This document shows positions 55,172 to 63,082 of a stretch of DNA of 64,000 nucleotides, piece after piece (position 1 is the stretch's first letter; the number at the start of each line of letters is the position of its first letter). The DNA comes from JAGRCP01 sp942490705. GTDB lineage: Bacteria > Chloroflexota > Anaerolineae > Caldilineales > Caldilineaceae. A program made the position numbers and the translations under genes. The notes under the pieces were generated by a model. That model was not told where the DNA came from and made no database searches. It saw only the letters and a program-made list of their open reading frames with translations. The stretch covers positions 82,531 through 146,530 of the forward strand of contig CALNXY010000001.1 in NCBI GenBank assembly GCA_942490705.1. The letters run 5' to 3'.

Positions 55172-55867
55172 TTAGCGAGCGGGCGACGTGGCAAAGTGAA
55201 ACATGTCGTCGAAAAAGGTCAACTGCGGCGCCGGAGGTTGAAAAAGACCGAAATTTTCGTGCAAATGCCGGTTGACGTACGCGAGCGTTTGTGTGAGGTC
55301 ATCCTCTTCTTCTTCCGTCAGCTCGATGAGCCTGTAGGCAAGTGAAATATGAAACTGATAGCTGTCGTGATCCGCGAACCGTACGCCCGTCGCTTCCGCA
55401 ACCTGATCACGGTACGTGCGCAGGACCTGATCCGTCTCCCGGTCAGCCGGCTCCAGGTTAATCGCAAAGCTGCGCCGCGCTGTTTCCCGAAACCGCAGTC
55501 GCATGGCAGCCGGCGGGGGGATGTCGGCCACGGCATTGATGAAGAACTGATCGGTTTGAGCCAGCGGCGCGTCTAGCGGTAGCCGGAACGTCCAGTTGGC
55601 GGGCAGGCGCACTTCGTCACACAGAAGCTCCATCACAGTCATGTGAAAGCTACTGGGCGGCAATAGGGCAAACTTGTGAGCGTACGGCAGTTCCCGAATC
55701 TGCGTTTGCACCCATTCCCCAAGGTGAAAGATATGCGAATCGGGCGGGACAAAACAAATGATCGTGTTCCCTGCAAAGGTACGCGGTCTGCCGTCCGCAT
55801 AAAACTTGCGCCCCACTTCACTCGTATAGCACACTTCGCCGTCTTTCCTTCTGCTTTGGGGCATCAT
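55172..55867 (-). CDS. 2H phosphoesterase-like protein (DUF1868)
   Basis: Two HxT/S motifs of the 2H superfamily are present: SSFHMTVMELL and YQFHISLAYRL. The N-terminus GRKFYADGRPRTFAGNTIIC matches the DUF1868 start (KFxxDGxxRxFPGNTIIC). The superfamily includes RNA 2',3'-cyclic phosphodiesterases and ligases, but the substrate here is unknown. ATG 55867 (MPQSRRKDGEV) is preferred; an ATG at 55924 would add 19 residues. It is convergent with the aldo/keto reductase. Confidence 0.82.
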   Translation of the reverse strand: MMPQSRRKDGEVCYTSEVGRKFYADGRPRTFAGNTIICFVPPDSHIFHLGEWVQTQIRELPYAHKFALLPPSSFHMTVMELLCDEVRLPANWTFRLPLDAPLAQTDQFFINAVADIPPPAAMRLRFRETARRSFAINLEPADRETDQVLRTYRDQVAEATGVRFADHDSYQFHISLAYRLIELTEEEEDDLTQTLAYVNRHLHENFGLFQPPAPQLTFFDDMFHFATSPAR

Positions 55868-56156
55868 TCCCGCTCGCGCTACATGTAAATGCTCGTGCAC
55901 ACGCCTGCGCTCCCCTATCTGCATCGTTGGGTCACAGGACAGCGTTGAAGATACCATGGACGAGTCCCTCGCGCCAGATGGAAATTACATGGGGAAGAAC
56001 TTCACGCTGTCCTGACGCGGATCGATGCGGGTTACGCGATCGGCTACGACGCGAGTCGGCGCCGCTCCTACTACACCACCCCAGGCGCCATAACCACATT
56101 TTTGGATAGGATGCGTTCCCATTGACCGATCAGTCATCCCAGCCGCCGACGTGTCG

Positions 56157-56897
56157 TCATTCATTTGTTTCCGAACTTGTCACGTAGGGCAGGAAGGTTT
56201 GCCAGAATCCCGTAGCAACGGCATTGCCGGCTAACAATACTGACGACTGTGGAATCACGGCATCGCTGCGAAGAGCGTCCCCCCATGTCGAGACTTGATA
56301 AGCTCTGCCAGGCAGCCCAAAGCGTACGGTATCACCGCCCAACGTGAAGGGCTCGGCGCTAAGAATGGCAAACGCACCGTTGCCGACAGCCAGACCACGG
56401 TCGGGACCCTGAACACTAAGAATATCCTGGAAGCGCAGTGATGCAGTCGTAACAGCTGTACCATAGGCGAAGGATTGCGGATTCTCAAACGAGGCGGCGG
56501 GAGTCGCCTGGTAGTAATAGGTGATCTCACCGACTGAATCAAGCGCAAATATTGAACGCAAATCATCGGCAAGTGCGGCCCGTGACGATAGTGTCGCCGT
56601 GGCGTAGTAGGTGAGGTAAGCTGTGGATTCCGAGGGGTTTAAGGGATTGGAGAAGAGATCCTGAGGCGCGACGCCTTGAACATCATATAGGTACCCGTAC
56701 GCAGTGAAATTGACGCCGACTTGGTCAATACGCCCCACAAACTGATAGGTACCCAAGCCGATTCCAGTAGCGGGCTCTTCCTGTGAGTCCAGTTGTTGCC
56801 CGGTGACCAGCAGCAGTGAAGCCAACAGGCCGAGCGTCACAAGCACCACCAGAAGGGGTTTTCGTAGACGGATGATGCGATCTTGCATGGTTGACAT
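56157..56897 (-). CDS. Exported or membrane-anchored protein of unknown function
   Basis: An N-terminal signal anchor (LLVVLVTLGLLASLLLVTG) is followed by a beta-rich domain of about 210 residues with YQFVGRIDQVGVNFTAYGYL, SESTAYLTYYATATLSSRAA, GEITYYYQATPAASFENPQS and GFWQTFLPYVTSS. The short C-terminal FLPYV-type ending is common in exported Chloroflexota proteins. ATG 56897 follows AGGAG. No family was recognised. Confidence 0.78.
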   Translation of the reverse strand: MSTMQDRIIRLRKPLLVVLVTLGLLASLLLVTGQQLDSQEEPATGIGLGTYQFVGRIDQVGVNFTAYGYLYDVQGVAPQDLFSNPLNPSESTAYLTYYATATLSSRAALADDLRSIFALDSVGEITYYYQATPAASFENPQSFAYGTAVTTASLRFQDILSVQGPDRGLAVGNGAFAILSAEPFTLGGDTVRFGLPGRAYQVSTWGDALRSDAVIPQSSVLLAGNAVATGFWQTFLPYVTSSETNE

Positions 56898-57015
56898 GAT
56901 TTGCTCCTAGTGAATAGTACAATCGATATCGGACTCGGTTTTCTCCTGAATAACGACAAGGGTTGTCAGGCATATTCCTCTCTTTTTGATCAGTCCGGGA
57001 GTCCTAAAAAACCAT

Positions 57016-58397
57016 TCAGGCGGTAGGCACGATCCGCACGACCTTGCCGGTACTGCCCCGCTCTACATCTGGCATCCATGCGACGACGACTTCTGGAACG
57101 ACGGCGTTCAACTGCGCGAGCGCATCCCGTACCGCACTCACGAGCGCCTGTTCGGAAACCTGATGGGCCTTGCCGCTCAACTGCAAGCAGAGCCTGTCAT
57201 CTTCCTGGATAACTTTCCAGCCGATGACGGGGAGAGCGTCCAGAATGCGGTAAAAGATCATCGGGTGTACGGCAACAGTCTCGCCGCGGCCGTCGGGAAA
57301 GTGTAGAACGTTTTCAAGACGACCTTGAATGTGGTCGATGAGTGCGAAGGCGCAGCCACAGGAACATGGCGTCGTCGACATGCATACGCTATCGTTTAAT
57401 TCGTAGCGAATCAGTGGCAGCGTATGGTTGAAGAGCACGGTAAGGAGCACCTTGTCACCATATTCTCCGGGCTGGACAGGACGATTCCATTTGTCTACAA
57501 CCTCAAAGATGTACAGATCCTCAAAGAGGTGCAATCCGCGTGAACGTTCGCTTGCGCCCCACTGTGTGAGATGATGGGCATGGCATTCTACAGCAAAGGT
57601 GCCGCCTTCGGTCGCGCCATATTGATTGAAGACGGCGTTTCCCCAAACAGCCTCAAGCCGGAGCCGGAGTGCGGGTGACAAGACTTCAGCAGAGCTAACG
57701 ACCCGCTGCGGTGCGATCTTCAAGCGACCTGCGCGCTGTTCCTCTGCCAAGATACCCGCCATTGAGGCATAGGTTGCCAGGATTTGAGGTTGGTAGGCGT
57801 TGAGTTGCCGTACGATCGCCTCGACTGGTTCACCGACATCCAGTCGGAGCATGGGCAGCCAAGAGCTTTGCACCGTGGCGCCGATGCGCGCGGACATGTG
57901 CCAGGGCGTGGCAGAGGCGACAACGGCCATTTTGGGTCGACGAATTGTCCCCCAAAATGAACCGATGTGTTGCTCAAAGCGCGAGAATGACGCAAGTACG
58001 ATCGCCCGCGATTGAATAGAATAAAGCTGGCATTGCTGGTTGTGCCGGACGACCGATTCACAATATACCGATTGAGAAACTGGTCGTCCTTCCGAATAAC
58101 CCGGGCGTGGGCCGCGATCGCGTCACGGTCGACTAAAGGGTCCGTGACAATTTCGTCGAAACGGTCATACACCATGGATTTCGTAAGGATCGGCAGTTCG
58201 TTCAAGGGACGACCTGTCAGACCCGCATGGAATTCTCGATAGAATGGGGAATGGGTATAGGCATGGGCGCGCAGCCCGGCCAACGCCGTGGACTGGTGCT
58301 CATCGATGTCCTGTCGCGTCCACGCCTCCTGACGCCGCAGGCGCCTGAGGGCCAACAGCATATCCGCAGTCGTAAGCACTGTTCCCACGGTGTACAT
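57016..58397 (-). pseudogene. Phenylacetate-CoA ligase-like (CapK/PaaK) adenylate-forming enzyme, frameshifted
   Basis: The 5' part (from ATG 58397, MYTVGTVLTTADMLLALRRL) reads through HSPFYREFHAGLTGRPLNEL, LPILTKSMVYDRFDEIV and NRSSGTTSNASFILFN, the family's phosphate-binding loop. The 3' part in another frame reads AIVLASFSRFEQHIGSFWG, RLKIAPQRVVSSAEVLSP, NQYGATEGGTFAVEC and LIDHIQGRLENVLHFPDG, to the stop at 57016. The switch occurs near 57995-58030. One base change in length would restore a protein of about 460 residues, so it is either a recent pseudogene or a sequencing error. The family activates carboxylic acids with ATP. Confidence 0.82.
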
Positions 58398-58681
58398 CCT
58401 TTGCCAGTGATCGGCATTGCATAACGCTGTACCGTGAATACTGATCCGCGCAGACTCTGTCCAGACTGCTTTGATGCGGACACGGGCTGTCGATGCACAC
58501 CTCCATTGTCGCGCTCGTGTCAAGGCCGCGGCTACGTCTGGCACTATCTACTCTCCCCGTAACGTTTCCGGTGCCGGCGAAAAAGAACGCGGATTAGATT
58601 ATGGTATACTGACCCCGTTCTGCTGATCCGGATTTTTCCGGCTCACCCCGCGTTGTGTGCGTTCCAAATAAGGAGGAGAAG

Positions 58682-59572
58682 ATGAAACTTGGCCTTCAAG
58701 TTGCTGAGTTCAACTGGCCCGGCAGTCCGACTAACACCGGCGCCAGATTGGTAGACATCGCGCAGGCCGCGGACGCTTCGGGGTTTGCGTCGCTGTGGGT
58801 GATGGACCACTTTTTCCAGATGGACATGCCGCAGATGGGCCTACAGCCCGAAGAGCCTATGTTTGACGGCTATACGGCCTTGGCCTACATGGCGGCGGCA
58901 ACCGCTACGATTCAGTTGGGCACGCTGGTTACCGGCGTCAACTATCGGCACCCGGGGCACCTGATCAAAACGGTGACCGGGCTGGATGTGCTCTCGGGCG
59001 GACGCGCATGGCTGGGAATTGGTGCGGGGTGGTATGAGCGGGAGGCGCGCGGATTGGGCTTTCCCTTCCCGCCCATTGCCGAACGCTTTGAGCGGTTGGA
59101 GGAGACGCTGCAGCTGGCTCATCAGATGTGGCGGGATGACGTTACGCCCTTTGCGGGCAAGCACTACCAGCTCGCCGAGCCCATGAATCATCCACAGCCG
59201 CTGACAAAGCCCCACCCGCCCATCCTCATCGGCGGCGGCGGTGAAAAGAAGACGCTGCGTCTCGTGGCGCAGTACGCCGATGCCTGCAACCTCTTTGCGT
59301 TTATGGGCTTGGACGAACTGCAGCGCAAGCTCGACGTGCTTAAAGCCCATTGTGATGACGTAGGGCGCGACGAGAGTGAAATCGCGAAGACGATTCTGAC
59401 GACCGTCAACCTCGGCACAGGCGGTATGACGCCTGCAGACCTGATCGACCAGTGTCGATCCTGGGCGGAGATTGGCGTCGAACACGTCATCTTCAACATG
59501 CCCAACACCCATGAAATTGACCCCATCGAGACCATCGGACGGACGGTCCTGCCTGAGATTGCGGGGCTGTAG
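58682..59572 (+). CDS. LLM-class F420-dependent oxidoreductase
   Basis: A 296-residue luciferase-like TIM barrel: MKLGLQVAEFNWPGSPTNTG, WVMDHFFQMD, LGTLVTGVNYRHPGHLIKTV, GRAWLGIGAGWYEREARGLG and PPILIGGGGEKKTLRLVAQY. The family uses reduced F420 or FMN; the GAGWYEREARGLGFPFP segment is typical of F420-dependent subgroups. ATG 58682 follows AGGAGGAG. A TGGTATACT extended -10 at 58602-58610 probably drives it. The substrate is unknown. Confidence 0.93.
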   Translation: MKLGLQVAEFNWPGSPTNTGARLVDIAQAADASGFASLWVMDHFFQMDMPQMGLQPEEPMFDGYTALAYMAAATATIQLGTLVTGVNYRHPGHLIKTVTGLDVLSGGRAWLGIGAGWYEREARGLGFPFPPIAERFERLEETLQLAHQMWRDDVTPFAGKHYQLAEPMNHPQPLTKPHPPILIGGGGEKKTLRLVAQYADACNLFAFMGLDELQRKLDVLKAHCDDVGRDESEIAKTILTTVNLGTGGMTPADLIDQCRSWAEIGVEHVIFNMPNTHEIDPIETIGRTVLPEIAGL

Positions 59573-59646
59573 CCTGAGGACATCAAGATCGCGGAGCGTT
59601 GGCTTTTTGTCACGCCAGGCTAGTGCTCCGTTGACAATTGGTCGTA

Positions 59647-59711
59647 ACGTCCCCGGCACGGGCGCCTGCAAGTCTGCTAATCGGACGTTCTGCCGCCCGT
59701 GCCGGGGACGT
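59647..59711. repeat. 18-bp perfect inverted repeat
   Basis: Arms 59647-59664 and 59694-59711 (ACGTCCCCGGCACGGGCG and its inverse) flank a 29-base centre. A looser outer match (CCGTTGA near 59630, TCAACGG near 59745) extends it. No T-run follows. It is downstream of the LLM gene in a gene-poor stretch. Confidence 0.75.
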
Positions 59712-59802
59712 GGCAGGCGCAAAGTCGCTGGTTTTCGAACCTTCAACGGAATCGAATCAGCAGATACGTTCGCAATATGGTTATCGAAACAAGAAAGGCC
59801 GA

Positions 59803-60134
59803 TCAATCGCTTCCGCCCGCGCCGGATTTTGCCTGTCGTTTGGCGGTGACTTGATTGAGCAGTTGGCGCGCGATGGTGGCGGTAACCGCGGCCACGACGA
59901 TCAGCTCTAGCAGATTTGCGTCCGCGGCGGTAATGATCGACACTGTGAGGGGTTGACGTTGGTATTGGAGATGATCCAATCTCCGATTACCGCCGGCGCG
60001 CTGCCGCTGAACTGTCCTTCAAGCAGGTACTTGGGGGCCCACGACTCGTCAACCGACAGCTTCTGGGCTTCGGGATCCCAAATGACTCGCCGCAAGGTGG
60101 TAGAACCCGCCATGTACAGGTAGATCGTGCCATT
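59803..60134 (-). pseudogene. Fragment of a PQQ-like beta-propeller protein
   Basis: The frame beginning at 60134 reads NGTIYLYMAGSTTLRRVIWD, LSVDESWAPKYLLEGQFSGS and APAVIGDWIISNTN, which is propeller-blade sequence of quinoprotein-like exported proteins. Near 59940 the meaningful frame appears to shift, continuing PLTVSIITAADANLLEL to a stop at 59803. No start, signal peptide or further blades remain. The rest of 59573-60409 holds the inverted repeat at 59647 and no gene I can defend; a short unrecognised open frame at 60139-60408 (minus) is listed under rejected items. Confidence 0.55.
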
Positions 60135-60409
60135 GTGTCTACGCTGTGGAAGGCTTGCCGGCGGAGGGTTTTGACGAAACACTGATGAAAAACGCGTTCC
60201 GTCTCGAATCGCGTGGGCTCTCCGCTCGCGTTCGCAAACTGATTCGCAAAGGTGGCTCCGGATCAAATCTGTCTTGACGTCTCCACCATGGTTTGCTGCG
60301 ATGCTGAATCAGAAAAATCGAAGTAGGTGGATGATCAGTCTGTCTTTTCATCCATTCAGCGATAGCGTGTATTGCAAAGCTTGTTGCCCCATCGCCGTCT
60401 GACACCATA

Positions 60410-61567
60410 TCAAGATTCCAATGCGGCCAGACGATAGAGCAGCATCGTATAGAAACGCTTTTGCCGGCCGATCTGAGAGAGTTGTGGCGAGATGCAGATG
60501 TCGAGATGATCCAAGTTGCGCTCCCACTGCGTGTACCATTGGCCCGATCCGAAGTGCGTCACCGGTGTCTCAGCAGTCACTTCATCGCCTAGGGGATGGG
60601 AGCCATTGCTATGGGGATAGATTTGAGAATAGGTCGACACCAGACCATCATTTTCGCGCCAGACGTGACTCTCGAAGCCGGGCGTTGCAATCGGCGCCGG
60701 ATCGAAACGTTTGCGACCGATGTAGGTGGACGGCGCCAGCAGGGCTGGATTCATCAGGGGTTCCGGGTAGTGCCAGCCGGTCAGCCAACTCTGCATGCTC
60801 TGTTCGGTGACATAGGCGAAGTAATAAGTGTCGGCATAGGTCTGGAGCATTGCATTGTCTGCATAGGCTCCTTGCAGCGACAGCGTGTAGGCTGCATTGT
60901 CGGTTCCCCAGAAGAAATTGGATTCTGTAATCCGTGATAGGAAATCGAATAGGCTTTCATCTGAGCCACGTACAAAGCCCCAATGGCTTAGATCCAGATC
61001 ATATATCGCGTCCAGGATTCCACCGGTGGCATAGGCAGCAACTTCGATGGCAGCCAGCATGGGAACGATGCCGCTATCTTTTGGCAACAGACCGGTCTCT
61101 TCATCGACGCCGAAGAAGTAGGTGGCGGTGCTGCCGTTGAGCGAACCGGAGATTGAACTGATGGAACGAACCCAGTGTTGGCTGCTCCCCCATTCCCAGA
61201 AATCTTCCGCCAGGAGCTGCTGAAGCGAACGTATGGTGGGCGCGCCCAGACTATGGCCCACCAGGTGGACCGGGTGCGCTTCATCCCAGTCGGGCACAAA
61301 CCCGTGTCCGGAGAAATCACGGCCAAAGCGGGCGTGGCCGGCCTCGGCCGCGTGAGCTGCCCCGTAGTCGACAACGGCCCCTTTGATCTGCGCCGCCAAC
61401 TCGCAGGCGCGATCATGCGCAGAGCTGATGGGACCGAGGCTCGCTTCAAAGCGCGGTAGCGGCGATGGAATCTGAAACGCCGTGCCCCAGTAGCGTAGTG
61501 GCCCCAGTTCTTCCGGCCCAAAGCCAAGAATCCCGTGGACAAAGATGACAGGCCAGTGATTTGACAT
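60410..61567 (-). CDS. Triacylglycerol lipase, Geobacillus/Staphylococcus-type zinc lipase
   Basis: A 385-residue alpha/beta hydrolase closely patterned on thermoalkalophilic lipases. The N-terminal PVIFVHGILGFGPEELGPLR is followed by SLGPISSAHDRACELAAQIK and the zinc-site segment VDYGAAHAAEAGHARFGR. The nucleophile is in HLVGHSLGAPTIR, the second zinc Asp in YDLDLSHWGFVR, the catalytic Asp in WRENDGLVSTYSQ and the His in NLDHLDICISP. Known homologues are secreted, but this one starts MSNHWPVIFVHG with no signal peptide, so it is either intracellular or its leader is lost. GHSLG replaces the AHSQG typical of the Geobacillus enzymes. Confidence 0.9.
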   Translation of the reverse strand: MSNHWPVIFVHGILGFGPEELGPLRYWGTAFQIPSPLPRFEASLGPISSAHDRACELAAQIKGAVVDYGAAHAAEAGHARFGRDFSGHGFVPDWDEAHPVHLVGHSLGAPTIRSLQQLLAEDFWEWGSSQHWVRSISSISGSLNGSTATYFFGVDEETGLLPKDSGIVPMLAAIEVAAYATGGILDAIYDLDLSHWGFVRGSDESLFDFLSRITESNFFWGTDNAAYTLSLQGAYADNAMLQTYADTYYFAYVTEQSMQSWLTGWHYPEPLMNPALLAPSTYIGRKRFDPAPIATPGFESHVWRENDGLVSTYSQIYPHSNGSHPLGDEVTAETPVTHFGSGQWYTQWERNLDHLDICISPQLSQIGRQKRFYTMLLYRLAALES

Positions 61568-61872
61568 CTTGTTTCCCCTCCCTTTGAATGGTGCCGCATA
61601 TCAGGCGTGGGGAGTCAGCCGCGGGCAGTCAATCAATTCTGGTGGAGTGATGGCTACAGAATCGCGACAAACTTGCAAAGAAGCCGTGTCCTTTGCGCCA
61701 CAATGGACGATGCTGTCGGCTAAATCAAAATGCGACGCATTTTCGAGCGTATTGCCATCATTCCGGTCGACAAATTGGCCAATTTCATCGAGAATTCATT
61801 GCCCTGGTGAATTCGCAGACGGCATCATAGACTTGGGCAGTCGGGACGTCGAAATTGGTGTAAAATGCAAGG
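61568..61872. other. Intergenic region upstream of the 48-residue ORF
   Basis: No credible gene is seen. A TAAAAT -10-like box (61861-61866) ends the region, six bases before the GTG of the next small ORF. Confidence 0.4.
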
Positions 61873-62019
61873 GTGGAGAATGAGTATGCTCATTTGGATA
61901 CGAGCAGCATCAATCTACGCGGGGGCGAGTCGGAGGCAGCCCAACGCGCCGTTGAGGTGATGGAGGCGGTGGTAAGCAGACACGGCTACTCCAAAGAACA
62001 GCGGCCAGACTTGAAGTAG
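61873..62019 (+). CDS. Small 48-residue ORF, probably leaderless
   Basis: GTG 61873 opens a frame that begins ENEYAHLDTSSINLRGGESE, continues AAQRAVEVMEAVVSRHGYSK and ends RPDLK at TAG 62017-62019. Composition is protein-like, with an amphipathic helix (AAQRAVEVMEAVVSRHGY). There is no Shine-Dalgarno, but TAAAAT lies six bases upstream, the same spacing as two other genes here. It could also be the tail of a lost gene. No family was recognised. Confidence 0.5.
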   Translation: MENEYAHLDTSSINLRGGESEAAQRAVEVMEAVVSRHGYSKEQRPDLK

Positions 62020-62089
62020 GTGGTGGTAAGTCTCATCATGAGCCAGGCATAGGCATGTAGATGTCCGAATGCCAATGAAGGAGAGTTAA

Positions 62090-62782
62090 GTGGAACAACC
62101 GAACCTGCTGCGACGCTGTGGTGCCGAGATGCTCGGAACGTTCGCTCTGGTGACTGCCGGCTGTGGCGCCATCATTGTCAACGACCTAACCGGAGCCATT
62201 GGCCACCTGGGTATCGCGCTCACTTTTGGCCTGGTTGTATTGGTCATGGTGGCTGCAACCGGACACCTAAGCGGCGCGCATCTGAACCCAGCAGTGACGG
62301 CAGCGTTTGCCTCAACCCAACATTTTCCATGGCGCGAAGTTCCGGCGTACATCGGAGCGCAAGTGCTGGGCGCGCTGCTCGCTGCAACCACACTCTATGG
62401 GTTGTTTGGCAATCAGGCGGCACTGGGATCGACGATACCGAGTGGTTCAGCCGGACAATCACTCGTGCTGGAAATCCTCTTGTCGGCGGCATTGATGTTC
62501 GTCATCACCGCCGTTGCAACGGACACACGCGCAGTCGGTGAACTGGCAGCCATAGCGATCGGATTCACCGTCGCCGCAAACGCGCTCTGGGGTGGACCGA
62601 TCTCAGGCGCCTCCATGAATCCGGCCCGATCCCTTGGCCCCGCCATTGTTTCGGGCACATGGTCTGCACAGTGGATCTACATCGTCGGTCCAATCATCGG
62701 TGCCGCACTCGGCGCGATCATTTACCAGTCTATTCGTACACCTTACGATGAACCGGCCCCGAGTCTGCCGCCGGAAAGCTAG
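62090..62782 (+). CDS. Aquaporin / MIP-family channel
   Basis: A 230-residue channel with six helices and both half-helix motifs, HLSGAHLNPAVTAAF and PISGASMNPARSLGP. The N-terminus LRRCGAEMLGTFALVTAGCG is typical of the family. Whether it conducts water, glycerol or other small neutral solutes cannot be told here. It starts with GTG 62090 after AAGGAGAG. A second, truncated MIP fragment follows directly. Confidence 0.93.
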   Translation: MEQPNLLRRCGAEMLGTFALVTAGCGAIIVNDLTGAIGHLGIALTFGLVVLVMVAATGHLSGAHLNPAVTAAFASTQHFPWREVPAYIGAQVLGALLAATTLYGLFGNQAALGSTIPSGSAGQSLVLEILLSAALMFVITAVATDTRAVGELAAIAIGFTVAANALWGGPISGASMNPARSLGPAIVSGTWSAQWIYIVGPIIGAALGAIIYQSIRTPYDEPAPSLPPES

Positions 62783-62793
62783 GCGCGCCGCCG

Positions 62794-62991
62794 GTCGGCT
62801 TGGGACTGACGCTTATTCACTTGATCTCTATCCCGGTGACCAATACTTCGGTCAACCCCGCCCGCAGCACCGGCGTGGCCGTGTACGTCGGGGGCTGGGC
62901 ACTGGCCCAACTCTGGCTCTTCTGGGTAGCGCCCATCGCAGGCGGCCTGCTGGGTGCGGTCGTCTACCGCTTCATTGGGGGTGATGAGTAG
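62794..62991 (+). pseudogene. C-terminal fragment of an AqpZ-type aquaporin
   Basis: The frame reads VGLGLTLIHLISIPVTNTSV, NPARSTGVAVYVGGWALAQL, WLFWVAPIAGGLLGAVVYRF, almost word for word the last third of AqpZ proteins (second NPA motif and helix 6), ending at 62991. The first NPA half is absent and no ribosome site precedes it. It differs in sequence from the intact channel just upstream, so it is the remnant of a second aquaporin gene rather than a duplicate of that one. Confidence 0.8.
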
Positions 62992-63082
62992 TTTGCAGCC
63001 TGCTGGCTCGCGCCCCTCACCGGAGGGTCGCCGTGCCAATGATGCAGTGGCAATCACATCGTCCGTAACATAGTGGACCCGG

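Noticed and set aside
55955..56122. Possible protein remnant downstream of the 2H phosphoesterase (HGEELHAVLTRIDAGYAIGY and following residues to a stop near 56122)
   Set aside because: The residues look protein-like but no start codon exists in the frame and no family could be named; kept only as a note.
60139..60408. 89-residue minus-strand open frame just after the lipase stop (SFAIHAIAEWMKRQTDHPPT)
   Set aside because: Faintly like a transposase piece but too short, with no ribosome site; the opposite strand has an equally plausible short frame, so neither is called.
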